A stretch of 64,000 bases of DNA from Raphanus sativus (GCF_000801105.2 NC_079513.1:21358273-21422272), one strand, 5' to 3'; positions 33,301-46,336 are shown, numbered from the stretch's first letter. The notes: generated by a model not told the origin, from the sequence alone. Numbers and translations are program-made.

Positions 33301-34558
33301 TAGGAATGTAAAAATTTGAATTTCAAAAAGAAAAAAAAACTTATCATAATGCCATTTTTTGATTCTAAATGTCCAACTTGTCACATTTACTACCTACTTT
33401 GCATAATATTCAGGTCGAAGATATCTTTTTCGTTAATTAAATGGAAACACACAAGAAAAAAGAGGCGCGTGGGGACGCGTTCGGAGAAGAGCCACCGTGA
33501 GAAAAGAGAGACATAAAGAATCCTTTGGATTGGCAAAGACAACCCCCAAGGTTTAGCGCAGTGTTCTCCCCCATTGAGCCAAGTGACCAATAATCCCGCG
33601 TAGGAACATAAATAGTGCTATAATTTATATGATATATTTACAACTGATATGTGTATCTATTAGAACGACATTTAAGTAAATACAAGGAAACTTAGACAAA
33701 CTGAATCTCGCTTCGCATTCATCGATAAATACAAAATTACGTACTTCAGATTAATATGTTTCTTGTTAGCACGTTTTCCAACCATATGATATCTTAACAA
33801 CCACATTCGAAAATTTCAATTAAAATCACATGTCTGTTAAGTATCTTTTCCTTTCTAGCAATCGATCTTAACTTTTTACATAAAGAAAAATTCCTACATG
33901 TAAAATACGAAGAACAAAAGAGACGACTGATTAATTGTCTGAATATTTCATATATATAACTGATACAAAGTTGTTGATGCAGTCATAATTAACGTAAACA
34001 TCCACTTGGTGTTCGGTAAAATTAGTCAAGACCTGAGAATATATTGCATTGCTCATCAAGTCCAAGATTCTCAAGATTCTTGCATGTGGGCATTTTCTAC
34101 ACGCACACACATAAACATACGTAAATACATTGATGCATGAATTATATATCTTTTTATTATATATAACTTCTGTTTTCTCAGTAAGTGACGAATATCGCAC
34201 AGAAATAAAACAATAACAATACCATAAAAAGATTGGATCCTATTTATTCGTATTCCTTCCATTATTGGGTCGAAACTATTGTCCAATGTCTCATCCGAAG
34301 AAAATTTATCAGCCATCGGGAAATAGTGTGGTGTGAATGATTCAGATTAGATGCAAACGAACAATAGTACTATCACACATAAAACGTTTCTAACTGATTT
34401 TATGTGTTTGACACAGTTTCTTAACTAAATTCCTTAAAGATCAGGGTTATGGATTCCAGCACCAATATTGTTTTGTTTCGATTAGAAAAAGAATGAACAA
34501 TGATTCCTAGTATGATAGCTCCAAGTAAGATGATTAAGACCTCTTTGCATGGGTATAA
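30322..34558. other. gene-poor AT-rich DNA
   Basis: No gene that I can support. Noted: a C12 run at 30884-30895 and a two-copy repeat with TTCATATTATACATGTTTGT near 31412-31496. Confidence 0.4.
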
Positions 34559-35136
34559 TTTAGGGATGGGCAAAATATCCGTAAGATTTGATTCGATCCG
34601 TTATTCGTTTCGATTCGATCAGAAAAATCCGGATATTCGTAACCTTACAAATCGAAACAAATACTAAACTTAATATCCGTCAAATAAGAAGCAAATCACA
34701 AATACTCATTTTTAAAAAACGAATATCTGATCCGATCTGTAATGTACATATGCATATATATATATGTATATATAAAATTATATATAATTTAATATTTCTA
34801 TATAGTTTTTTAGTTATTTTATCACCTAAATTAATTATTTGGTCGTTAAAATTTTAAAAGCACCTAATTTTTAAATAACTTGTAATGAAATATTATTATT
34901 TTATATTAAAATTTTTCTTTTAATTTATTTGAAAATAAATATTTTATTATTTTTAGCGGATCGATAAATCGAATCGTACATCCGGTAAAATATATTGATT
35001 TTCCGAATATCCGTAACATCAAATATCCAAAGCATCACGGTTTGGATCAGACCAGAAAAACGATGATTTGTACGGGGCAGATCAGATCATAGATATCTTT
35101 AAAACTCCAAATATCCGCTCTGTACCCATCCCTAAG
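34559..35136. mobile_element. MITE with inverted ends
   Basis: Left end TTTAGGGATGGGCAAAATA and right end TACCCATCCCTAAG are inverted copies over about 14 bp. The body carries GAATATCCG/CGGATATTC words in both orientations. No transposase and no clear target duplication. Confidence 0.6.
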
Positions 35137-35317
35137 CATAAGTCAGACCGTTTAGTTCTCGTGACATACATGTACTGATCACAATGGGTTTAAATCAGAC
35201 CCTTTAGCTCTCACATCTGTAAACTGAAACTATATAAAAATGGTTGAAAAACTATATAATAATGGCTTATGAAAAACCGAATATCGTGGAGCCCTTTATA
35301 TTGAAGGTTTATCGATT

Positions 35318-35361
35318 AAGGCATAGTGCATATGTTGCACAAAAAAAGGCATAGTGCATAT
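35318..35361. repeat. micro-insertion with 16-bp target duplication
   Basis: AAGGCATAGTGCATAT at 35318-35333 and 35346-35361; the 12-bp insert is GTTGCACAAAAA. The insert resembles the 3' end GTTTGCAC-A(n) of the 1.4-kb retroposon at 42400-43846. Confidence 0.7.
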
Positions 35362-35787
35362 ATATATACACGCAAAATATACTTTGCTTAATGGGTTAGA
35401 ATACGTGGTTTTCACTTTTTTTTTGAAAATATATATTTTTTAATCTAGTTGAATTTATGAAAGTCGTAAGCCCGCAGATAAACTTTTTATCCAGAATAGT
35501 CAAATGAGTTTTAAAGTTCAGACTCATATCCGTTTTAAGTGAACAAAACAATATAATTTAGTTTTGCATAGTAGGAGAAACGAACCTTAAACGTGTTAGC
35601 GTAGCGTACCAAGACCCGTCTACTATCAATTGATCGCGAGACATGTTCCTCATTATTTTCCTTTAAAGGCTATTTTACTGATTTTTTCATGTAAAGTTGT
35701 TGATTCCGAATTAACTAACCTACACGACAAAATTTGTATAACCATCTTAATAATATATGGAGTTCTTTGATGTAAAAATATATTATG

Positions 35788-35972
35788 ATAAACTTACTCA
35801 GTGGCGGATCAAGGGAAATGTTTTGCATTTGTCAAACATATAAATAGGTGTCGAACATGAATATGACCTGATTCAGAATCTAAAACACTTAACTACAAAG
35901 AAAAAAAAACAAAATCTAAGTTCTGTAATTTGATCCCCTTAGTAACAAATAGGTCCGTCTCTGGATAAACTT
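35788..35972. mobile_element. short hAT-type MITE with 8-bp target duplication
   Basis: ATAAACTT flanks a 169-bp insert (35796-35964). Its ends are CAGTGGCGGATC and, inverted, TCCGTCTCTGG, the usual hAT-like termini. No coding capacity. Confidence 0.65.
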
Positions 35973-36315
35973 TAGTCATATTCCTATAATTATGACCACT
36001 AATCAAGTTAATATCACAAATTTATTATATGTTAATGCATTCTATTTATACGAACATTGTTTCCTTCTAAAACTTTTTTTTTGTTAAATGGCAATTTGTT
36101 TTTCCAATTGAAAAGCACAGTTGATTTACTTCTCTTTTTAATTGAGCAGGAACAAATGATATTGGACACCTCACATGTCGAGCAACAAGTATAAGGCTTA
36201 AGAATATCCCGTTTTTAATTGATTAAAGCTTCTCAATATCCTCTCTTTTTTGATAAATAACCTTGATCAATATCTTAAGAAGCAGTATCTAATTATGTGT
36301 ATATCGTTGTCTAAA

Positions 36316-36332
36316 ATCGTGCTTCGCACGAT
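36316..36332 (+). repeat. perfect hairpin, possible decayed Helitron end
   Basis: ATCGTGC-TTC-GCACGAT, followed by CGGTCTGC where an intact Helitron would show CTAG. Only the hairpin is certain. Confidence 0.4.
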
Positions 36333-37663
36333 CGGTCTGCCTTGCGTCATTTGGAGTAAGTAAGAAATCTAGAACATAACTTGGAAGATCTCATCAGAAA
36401 ACTCAGTTGTATTATATATATATTTATAGTCTCTTTATACTTTTTAACTTCATCATGCCTTCATCGATTCGCTTTAGTAAAATATGATGTAAATTTAAAA
36501 GATCACAATATATATAGTTTTTGACAGATAATAAAAGAAAATATTTACACATAATATGTATATTCTAAGTACGTTTTTGTGAATTTTTACATCAATACAT
36601 AATATGTATATTCATAAACATATTAATTTATAATGACATTAAATCTGCCGCTGTAAGCTCGAACATTGGATCACATAATTAAACTATTTTACGTGGGTTC
36701 TATATAGATATGTTAGCGAACAACTTGACTAGAATGTAGGATTATATTTTAGTGGGGCAATCCTATATAAACTCAAAGAAAAATTTAGAAAATGTTTTTC
36801 ATTAAAAGAAAATAATTAAAATTTAGGTGTATTTAACAAATTCTGAAATTTTTTATGGTGGCACTTGCTACCTTCTTGGGCAATGTAGGTTCGCCGCATG
36901 GCTAGTAACCATGCAGTTTATATTCATAGTTTGAAGCTCAACTTGTAACCATTTATATTAACATACGCATAGTTTCTTTTTTCACACCTATTGCTGATCA
37001 TAATTAATATCCATACGTTTATTATATGTGGGTTGAAGTAGTAATTAGGTAAGGATATATCTTTTTATTGATATTATAAGAGAACAAAGTTAAAATTAGG
37101 GACAAAGATCCATTCTAGAAAGAAGGGCCACGTCCCAAAACACAGAAGCTTTATCACCATTAACTACGTGATTAAATTATGTGAAATGGATACATGTACG
37201 TTGATATGTGTGTAGAGCGTAATCAAAAGCATAAGCTCGAATCTTGATGGGCAAATAGAGAGACTAGAGAAAATAAAACCTTGTTATTTGTCATGACTAG
37301 ATTTGAATATTCCAAAAATCATGAAATATCTCCCTATCACACTTGCTTCATATGTTACTAAATAACAATTTTCAAAAAATAATAATATATTGTTATACCT
37401 TTATTATGACCTTTTTAGGTTTCTTCAATAAGTTTGGACAACGTTATACAAACCAGAACAACTAAACGTTGCCATAATTACTAGGGGTGATAAAAAAGAC
37501 TTCAATCCACATGAGTAGTAAAGTAGCACTCGAGTCATTCTCAATGACAGTCTTGGTTTAGAAGCAAGCGATGTTGGTCTTATGCTTACTGTTTACTTCT
37601 CGTCACAACTCCCGTTAATCAAGAAACGTAATATATATCTTACGTACACACACTGACACAAGC

Positions 37664-37697
<34 letters not shown>

Positions 37698-37767
37698 CGA
37701 TTGTCTAAATTTATCTTGATGGAGATACAACCATAAATTTTTTCTTTCAGGTGACTCTATGAAAAGT

Positions 37768-37816
37768 AAGATACAAAACTACTTTTAGCAAAAAAAAAAA
37801 AAGATACAAAACTACT
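37768..37816. repeat. micro-insertion with 16-bp target duplication
   Basis: AAGATACAAAACTACT at 37768-37783 and 37801-37816; the 17-bp insert is TTTAGC followed by A11. Confidence 0.7.
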
Positions 37817-39636
37817 AGTATTAGGCTATTAGCTAAAAGCCTAAAAGGTTATGATAATTGAAAATAGACGTTGTATGGTATAGAAAACAGAATATGATAT
37901 ATTTGTATTGTTGATTTCTTTTCAGTGTCTATTTATATTATTGAATATTGAATTGTCTTCGGTTTATAGTATTAGCAATTAAACTATCAATATCTAGTGT
38001 AAATTTCTATTGGATTTTTCTTACACTGAATTTAAAATTTGAGCTAAAATTTAACTTTTTGTCTTTCAAATATTATTCAAAGACTACAAGTTTCTTCTTT
38101 AATTGGCAGAACACATTCCATTTATAAGAAAATCCTCAAGATATCTAACAATTTGAGGTAATATACATTAAGCCATGTAAATTAAATCGAAACGATGATT
38201 ATCTTGAGTGGAAAACTGGAACTAGACATAATTATCTTAGATGTCTGTTATCTTAATTATACTTTCACACATTGAAGATAATACTTGAAAGATTAGAATG
38301 GTATTAAGATAAAAATGTAAAGATAGAACTAGATTTACAAATCGATAGTGAGCGCTTTTAACTAGAGTAGTTGTACATTCTTTGTTACCGACTCTCTCAG
38401 TCCTCTATAGTGACTTTTAGTGAGTATAGTGACTAGCCCATACTCCATAATGTCACACACACGTGAGACGACTTCGCAACTCTCTACTGACGGTTTCGGT
38501 TTTGTCACGTGTGGCCATCTGACAAAGCCTTTTGATCATAATCTGAGTATTCACTCATTCCAGGAGTTGATTCGGAAAATAGTGATATTGTTGAATATCG
38601 TCATTAGTTAGCAATATTACTGTTGTTCTATTTTTGGCGCAAACTTTGCTTAGTAACTCATAGGTACATTCATAATAAGAATTGAACTATTTTACAGCAA
38701 ATTAAATATGGTTTAGAAGGTTTCTTCTATTTCTTATTAAATATTTTGCATAATCAAAATCATCGATACCTTATCTATATTAATGTTAAAAGAATTAACT
38801 TTTTCACAGCTAGTTATACAGAGTTTAGTTACTATTATCGTCGCAAGGTTTTTAGAAACAACTGTAAAACAATACATATAACAATATCGGATTTTAAAAT
38901 GATTTCATGGCAGGATTTAATGGATAATTTTAATTTCTGGGTTGGTTTTAACAATTTACTAACAAACATTTTGGTAGCAGTGAGCAACTAATATATTGGA
39001 AATTTATGATCATGTTTTCACTACTAATCAGTTTATCAAAAAATAACGGGACATTTATTAAGATGTTCTCGAAATTGTATATATAGTCGGAATTCAGTTG
39101 CTTTTTATAGTGCTCCTTAAAACTAAAAATTTATCTAGTTAATAACACACAAATTCTTTAGTAGCTAAATTTTGAATAACATAAGAATTTTAGTAAAATT
39201 AGAAAATCATTCAATCAATAATACGAACAATCATAAGAATATTAATTTATGAACGAGTAATAAAAAACGTTTCAGAAAGAATAATAATAATAATAATCAA
39301 ATTCTAGTTATTTTTTGCAGTGCTCTTTAAAAAGAATTAAAACATGATTAAATAAATAGCAAACAAAGATATAAAATCAACAGCTATTTTTTATGGGAAA
39401 GTTGCTAGGTCATTACGAGATTCCTGTGAATCAGTTTATTGAATTTGTATACTCTTAAACCCTAGTAATGGGGTATTACTCTGAAGACTACTTTCTTCCG
39501 GGAGACCGTTTTAATTTTTAAAGAAAAAATTAGACTAAAAGGTGCTTTTCTCTCGCTTTGTAGTTTATACATTGTAAATTACACAATGACAATAATGATT
39601 TGATACCGAGGGAAGCCAATGATATCAGTAAAAGTC

Positions 39637-40470
39637 TTGGGTTCACCCTCTATGATGAATCTTTAAATTCACCACCTCTCTAATAACCAACCAAATTGTC
39701 AACTAGATTAATAATAAAAAAATAAAAAATAAATAATATCATATTTAATAATGATAATGTCATTATTTAATCCATGAACTCAAATTCTATACCCTAAATC
39801 CAAATTCTAAACCCTAAATTTTAACTTCTAAACCCAAACATTATACCCTAAACCCAAATCTTAAACCCTAAATTCAAACCATAAATCATAAACCAAAAAA
39901 TCTAAACTCTAAACCCAAAACTATACCATAAACTCAAACCCTAGACCCTAAACCCAAATCTTAGACTCTAAACCCAAACCATAAACCCTAAACCCAAACC
40001 GTAGACCCTAAACCCAAACCCTAGACTGTAATCCAAACCATGAACTCTAAATCCAAACTTTAATTCTTAACCTTAAATTTCAAAAGAACAACATCAATAT
40101 TAATCTAAAATATTTAAGGTATAGGGTTTGGGTTTTGTATTTATGTTTTGGGTTTAGAGTATAGGATTTGGGTTTAGGGTATAGGTTTGGGTTTAGAGTT
40201 CAGGTTTTTGGGTTTATGATTTATGGTTTGGGTTTAGGGTATAGAGTTTGAGTTTATAATTTAGAATTTAGGGTTTAGAATTTGGATTTAGGATATAGAG
40301 TTTGAGTTTATGGATTAGATAGTGACATTAGCATTATTAAAATTGACACTATTTTTTTTTTTGGTTTTGAAAATTTTTTTTATATTTTTTAATCATTAAT
40401 CTAGTTGGCATTTTGATTGGTTAATAAGGAAGTGGTGAATTTAAAGATTCACCATAGGGGGTGAACCCAA
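39637..40470. mobile_element. fold-back element with telomere-like arms
   Basis: Inverted ends of about 75 bp: TTGGGTTCACCCTCTATG... at the left and ...GGGGGTGAACCCAA at the right, both running into a CAACTAGATTAAT box or its inverse. Inside, the left half is filled with degenerate CCCTAAA-type words (AAACCCTAAACCCAAA) and the right half with the inverse (GGGTTTAGGGTATAGG), so the whole 834 bp can fold on itself. No coding capacity. Confidence 0.8.
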
Positions 40471-42381
40471 TTCTTGTCCATGATATCATGTTTTTCAATT
40501 TAGGCAATTATCATCGTCACAACATCATATATGTGTCAATCATGCTCTTTCAAAAAGATTTATAAGTATTAACAGTTTAGAAATTTTATCATATTTTTGT
40601 TTGTTAACAAATAACAAGCTGTTGTTCAATAACATGTTTTACAGTCTCTTTTAGCACGTGTGCTGATTTCTTCGACGGTTTCAGCTTTGAACAAAATATG
40701 AGGAAACGAATACGAATACTTATTAATCATTGAACCAGCTCTTTTAGTTTTACAGAAACAAGCTATGGTCCTTTCCTTTGTTTCGACATTAACCTTCAGC
40801 TAGTAACTCAACTAATAGCAATAATTAACATTAATGAACCTTCGATCATTAATGACAACTAGTGGAGGCCACCATCCTCATGATTCTGTGTTTCACTAGA
40901 TACAAAAAGGGAGATTAGTGTTAGAAGACTGTCTAAATCTCAGGCTGTATGTTCTTTCTTTCAGACTTAATTATGATTAAACCAAGTTTAGTGTTGTTAT
41001 TTTAATAAACCTGGATTTCAGGACCATGCTACACTGGCCACGACCTCTTTAACAAAAGAAAATATTTTATCATCTAAGTTATGGAGACTCTGGACATAGA
41101 TTTTTCATTAGTCCAATCACTGACACGTGTAGTTGGAATTCTTATACATTACTTTATATGGTTTTCAACTTTCAAATAAAGGTTTTGCATGTTCGGAACA
41201 TTTAAATAATATAACAAAATTCGATTGTCATATAGAAAAAGGTTAAAACTTATGTTTAGATTCTTTAGACAACGTATTTTAATTTAATGATGTCCATCTT
41301 CGAAGTGGCCTGTAAGAGATTTTCATTTTTGCCTTTTGCTTAAAAGCTGGTTTTTATGGTTATTTTGCCACACGAAAAAGCTTGAGTTGTGGGTTGAAAA
41401 CTAATATTAAATCCCTCATTACAAAAATTTCATTTAAGATATAACAGTACAAAAATTGATACCAGTCGCTATTGGGATTAACAATACAAAATGTTCTTCT
41501 TTGACATCTACAAAATGTTTGTTTTTCGACAGTAACCATACAAGATAGTGACACGAATGTCTTCTTTTTAAATAATGACATTGAGCGCGAATTCGAAAAC
41601 GGAATGCTATGTATTATTTTATAATAATATAATGCAGTAGTAGTTATTACTAATTTACTATGCAATATTAACAAATGAAGCGTTTAAAAAACATATTAAC
41701 TAATGAAGAATTATTAAGTAAAGACAAAGTTACTCAATGCAAACTCTAACGAAACCCCAAGGGAAAGAAAGACCTTCGGTGGTGGTGCTGCGCTATTTCC
41801 ATGTGCCTGGTAGGTGGTCCATCATACGTAAATTAAATTGCAAGAATAATAACCAGTTTTTTTTTAAACTATAAGCAATTTCGATAGTTTTATTTAAGTG
41901 GTTTGAGATAGTGCTTGCGTAGTGGAAACAATAAAAGCATTCGGAATAGACCTCGAAAGAAGAAGCCTCGGTAAGCCCAAACCAGTATACACTTGCATAG
42001 CGTATGTGATCTTTTATACTCTTATTGTTATCATAAAATATAAAGAACCGTCTCTCATGAACCTGTATATGATAGAAAATATTGTTTTAAAAAATAAACT
42101 GACAGAAAATATTGTTTCTGAATAAAACGTAAAACTAGAATTATTCATCAGTTTTATATATGTTATAAGTAATATATTCGATTGATTAATCATCATTTAC
42201 AATATAATAAATTAAAAATGAGATTATTGATAACAATCCCATACTGTATAAAAATATTATTATGAACGTGGTTCATATGATGTATAATTTATAATACTAG
42301 CTCTTGAGGTACCTTTAAGGAAAACTTAAGATGTTCATACAAGTTTCAATAAGAAAATTTAGTGACAAAAAAAGAAAAAAT
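40471..42381. other. intergenic DNA
   Basis: No gene or mobile element end that I can support. Confidence 0.4.
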
Positions 42382-43864
42382 TTCCGTTCGTTCTTTTTTT
42401 GTGCAAACAAATCTTCCATTAATTTAAAGCTCGATACCAGAAAAGTAAAATTCAATAATACAAGCAAAGTTAAACATTAAAAAGCATGAAATAAGATAGA
42501 AATTTGGATAAAACAACTGCGAATCCAGCAAATCTAAGAAGAAATTCGGATGCGTTGAAGAAGCAACTTCGAATATGACGAAGAGCAATAGAGACGGCAA
42601 CATATGTATTATATGTCTTGCCTTTGATAACTGGCTCATATCTTGGATTTTCGTCGAAACGAATTCCGTTGTTTCTTCAGACCTCGTACAAGTCGCTACA
42701 CAAGAAAACAAACAGAGTATGGCGCTAACAGATCTCAGGTTTGAAACCAGAGAAGTATCACCTCCTTGCGGGAGGGAAGTTGGCGGTAGAGCTCTCACCA
42801 CAAAGGAGGAGGAATGGAAAAATGATCTCTCCTGGCCTTGGCAGGAGGAGGTTTGACTAGACTTCTCCACAAAAGAGTAATCTAAAGGATTGAAATTGAT
42901 AAGCTTAAGCAGAATCTCTGTGAGATCCCAAACTGATTTTGTGGCCTCTTCCATACTTTTGGTGGTTACTGATATACACGAGACGTTGACACAGACGCTA
43001 CAGCCAAACCAGAGTTGTGGAGTTGGTGGAGACCATTTGAATTTTCCTTGTTCATCAGACATCATACACGTGATCTCTATCTTGACCAAAGTGTTTCTAT
43101 TTTTTGCAGGATGCTTCCATATACAAGGTGAATAGCAACAAAAATCTTTGGGCTTGAAGCCCAAGAAAGAATATAAGGCATTAGTAAACTTATCAAACAA
43201 CTTTAGTGTTGAGAAGCCCATACCAGATTTGTGGAAATGAGGATTTAATTTTAGTGTAGCCGGAGCTCTCGGTGTCACCGGCGAGAGGCACCACATGAAG
43301 ATTAACGGTTCATCGGGCCAGACCCGAGATTGGCTGAATTCAGACACGTCGGAGGTATGTGCAGCCTCGATTACGTCATCTTCAGCTTTTACCGGAGCAA
43401 AAAGGGTGATTAGCGAGAGTGAGCTTCTCCTTGAAGAAACCACCTCCACCACCGCCGAGTCTGATAGCGCCGCTCCGGAAAGAAGGTCTTCGAGGCTTGA
43501 ACCCGAGATGCGGTAAGCAGCACTGTCAGGTGAGGATTCCATGTTTGAGGTTGAAAGTACAACCTACCAGAGAGACAGCAACATCGAGAGAATTTGATTC
43601 ATTTGATTCATGGAAACATATCGACTAGATCTTGAAAACCCAAGTTTCAGAAAGTTAAAAAAAGGAAAAAGAAGAAGGACGAAGTCAGAGTAAAGCAGGT
43701 AAACGAACAAAAGACAACAAGAGACTAGTTTATCCCGACGCTGGTGAGCTCCAGTTCCACCGGCATCAGAAAACGGATCTGCTTTAGCTGCCTCGATGTT
43801 GGTGCCTGGGAGAAAACTAGGGCCGGCTCTTTTTTAGATGAGCACGTTCCGTTCGTTCTTTTTT
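42382..43864 (-). mobile_element. retroposon with 18-bp target duplication carrying an intact ORF
   Basis: TTCCGTTCGTTCTTTTTT occurs at 42382-42399 and 43847-43864. The insert between is about 1.45 kb, reads on the minus strand and ends GTTTGCAC-A(n) at its left edge. It carries a single uninterrupted 372-codon frame. No reverse transcriptase is present, so it would need enzymes from elsewhere, or be a retroposed transcript. Confidence 0.75.
42424..43542 (-). CDS. hypothetical 372-residue protein in a retroposon
   Basis: I do not recognise this protein. It starts MESSPDSAAYRISGSSLEDL, is serine-rich with many E/D in the first 80 residues, has a middle part with scattered aromatic and cysteine residues (IWKHPAKNRN, CMMSDEQGKF), and a hydrophobic last 60 residues that may be read-through of the 3' UTR. 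There is no zinc knuckle, RT or RNase H motif. About 300 bp of leader precede the ATG inside the insert, and the stop is only about 24 bp from the insert's 3' end. An 1.1 kb stop-free frame suggests youth or selection; expression is unknown. Confidence 0.4.
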   Translation of the reverse strand: MESSPDSAAYRISGSSLEDLLSGAALSDSAVVEVVSSRRSSLSLITLFAPVKAEDDVIEAAHTSDVSEFSQSRVWPDEPLIFMWCLSPVTPRAPATLKLNPHFHKSGMGFSTLKLFDKFTNALYSFLGFKPKDFCCYSPCIWKHPAKNRNTLVKIEITCMMSDEQGKFKWSPPTPQLWFGCSVCVNVSCISVTTKSMEEATKSVWDLTEILLKLINFNPLDYSFVEKSSQTSSCQGQERSFFHSSSFVVRALPPTSLPQGGDTSLVSNLRSVSAILCLFSCVATCTRSEETTEFVSTKIQDMSQLSKARHIIHMLPSLLLFVIFEVASSTHPNFFLDLLDSQLFYPNFYLISCFLMFNFACIIEFYFSGIEL

Positions 43865-45420
43865 ACATATTTTTGTCAACTAGAGTAGACTTTCTTATTC
43901 AAACCTGTAGGAACAACTTCACAAAAAAAAAATACATTATAATTAAATTAGGTTTTGTGGAAGGAAATTAAATTGATTACTGCTTACTAGTTTTAGGAAA
44001 GGAGAAACCAAGTAGGGAAGTTAATGCAGCCGACATATTTGACGACGAACCGCTAAGTTTGTAATGTCTCTTTACCCGTGCATTGATTTAGGGTGTATTC
44101 TAGAGCTTTGGAACATGCAACACCTATATGATAATCATGTCTCCTTTGTCAATAAACCAAACAAACATGGAAGACCGATTTTTATTTTATTATTCTTCCA
44201 ATCAACACAAACCTTTTAAAAGTTGGGTTTGAATCTATGGGAGTGTCAGCCCATGGATATCCCCAAATCAAACCCTTAATCTTACAATATGTTATAGATT
44301 GTTAGATAGTAGAAATGACCGGTGGACATATTTTGAAAAACAGACGTCGATTCTGTGGTATTACCTTTTTTGGGAAATGATAGTAAGATACAATCAGAGG
44401 AAAAGGCTAATATTGTTAATGTGTAATGTCTTTTACGTACGGGCACGGCCATCGTAAGAAAATGAACAAGAGAGGTGATATTTCTAAGCTTGGAGGAGTT
44501 ACGGATCTGAGGTCTACGAACATGAAGGCCCATAATTTGAGTTCAATCCACAGATATCATTTACACTATAGAACTAACTCTAATTAGTGCTGGTCTTTGA
44601 GTTTTGAAAGACTATGATGCAAAAGAAAAAAATGGACTGCCTTTCATATTTTCAACTAAAAAAATTGAATATATCACAAAGAAATTCTTGACAAAGAAAA
44701 ATCACAAAGAAATTCAATATAAAACAAAAATATAAATATTCAAAATAAATTGATAAATAAGAAAAGAAAAATTCCTTATGATAGCATTTTAGTTTATTTT
44801 CACAAAAATTCTTTATGAAAAATGACTAATAATGTTCATTAAAAAGTAAATATACATTTATAACTTTAGGGTTAACTAATCTATACTTAAGATTTAGAGT
44901 TAAGAAATAAGGTTTCGGAGAAGATGTTTAAAATAAACAATAAAAATGAAAATTATCAAAATAATTTCAAAAAGCAATTTTGAATTCAAAAGGAAAATTT
45001 AAATTTTCTTTTTAATTATAAAAATTGAATTTGATAACATATAGTTCAAAATTAAATTAAATTAAATTTTATTTTTATTATTTATAGATTATAAATCAAA
45101 TGGTAAAATAGTCTTTTGCTTCTTTAATGAAATCTCATTTGATCATTTTTTTTATTATAAACTTTTTTGGTAATAATTTTTTTGTAAATGACTATTTGGG
45201 AGAACTACGCTTTTCATAGAGAACATAATCAATTTCCATAAAAAAGCAATACGTTAAGTTTCTACTTTTGTTGATTGGAAATATGTTTCTCTGCAATTTA
45301 AGAAAAAGAAATAAGACATTTTCATTTGAACAATAGTAATATCAATATGCATATTTTCTGATCATAGGATTTTGCTTATCTTGTTAACAACAAATAAAAC
45401 TCATACCAAATAATCATTTT
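43865..45420. other. intergenic DNA
   Basis: AT-rich and without a supported gene. One micro-insertion at 44673-44715. Confidence 0.4.
44673..44715. repeat. micro-insertion with 15-bp target duplication
   Basis: ATCACAAAGAAATTC at 44673-44687 and 44701-44715; the 13-bp insert is TTGACAAAGAAAA. Confidence 0.65.
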
Positions 45421-46105
45421 TAGGTATGGACATCCGGGTTTCCAAGTCGGATTTCGATCGAGTCTTGTCGGGTCAGAGTCTTTCTAATTTTTCAGATATT
45501 TAGATCCAAATAGGATAATTAGAATTTGTCAGTTTGAATTCGGTTCGGATGATGTCAAGTATATGTCAGTTCAAATCTTAGATTTTTAGACCCAATAAAA
45601 TAATTAGAATTTGTTAGTTGGTTCGATCATTCATGTCTTATCGGATCCAGATAAGTTCGAGGATTAATAAACTGAGATCTAATTTTGAACATTTTTAGAA
45701 TTTTCATATAAATATCCATATATCAGTTATTTTGTGCAATAACTACTAGTACTTTTAATGTGGTCCGGTGGTATTTCTACTAGAGTTTGGAGTTCGGACT
45801 TCACGTATTGGGTTTGATTCTCTTGGTTACATTTTAGTTGATATTTTTAATGAATTACTAATTTCAAACATCCGACATCGAAATATATTAAATTTGGTCA
45901 ATATAAACAAAACTAGTAAAAATAAGTTGTGCTACTACTTTGAATCAGCACTCAGATCTGTTAAAATATGATATTTTAGTTACTCCAATGATCTTCTCTA
46001 ACTAAATCTAATGGAATAAACTAGTATTACCCATATCCAAACCGAATTTTCAAATCGGTTCTAGTTCAGATTTTCGGATCCGGATAAAATGGCCAAACCT
46101 AATCA
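45421..46105. mobile_element. possible MITE with imperfect inverted ends
   Basis: Left TAGGTATGGACATCCGG and the inverse of the right end TAGGTTTGGCCATTTTATCC are similar. The body has repeated AATTAGAATTTG and TCGGATCC words. No target duplication seen. Confidence 0.35.
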
Positions 46106-46336
46106 TTTTAATCGAAAATTTAAATCTTCTAGTCCCATAAATTTTCTTCACTGCAAGAGACTCTGCTTCACTTATTCATGAATCTACGTTATTTTCAGTC
46201 AAGTAAAACAAAGCTTTTTGTATTTGTGAAATCTGAAATTGTATTGCTTTAATACTTGTGATGCAGTTTTCCCAACAAGCTTGTGATACAGTTTTACTGT
46301 AATACCATTTACAGTCTCTATGAAACTTCACTGTTG

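Larger units (their letters stand above)
35973..39636. other. gene-poor AT-rich DNA
   Basis: No gene that I can support. It contains the stable hairpin at 36316-36332, an (AT)n microsatellite at about 37664-37695 and a micro-insertion at 37768-37816. Confidence 0.4.

Noticed and set aside
33520..33600. tRNA-like stretch on the minus strand (TGGCTCAATGG resembles an A box)
   Set aside because: No B box (GGTTCGA) and no cloverleaf stems; at best a SINE remnant.
37664..37695. (AT)n tract
   Set aside because: A simple microsatellite with no further structure.
38420..38991. Two small plus-strand frames (63 and 81 codons)
   Set aside because: Composition is that of random AT-rich DNA; no support as genes.
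41360..41674. 104-codon minus-strand frame
   Set aside because: AT-rich, no domain, no start or splice context.
42575..43628. Plus-strand frames across the 1.45-kb retroposon
   Set aside because: Broken into short pieces, while the minus strand has one long frame in the direction given by the A-tail.
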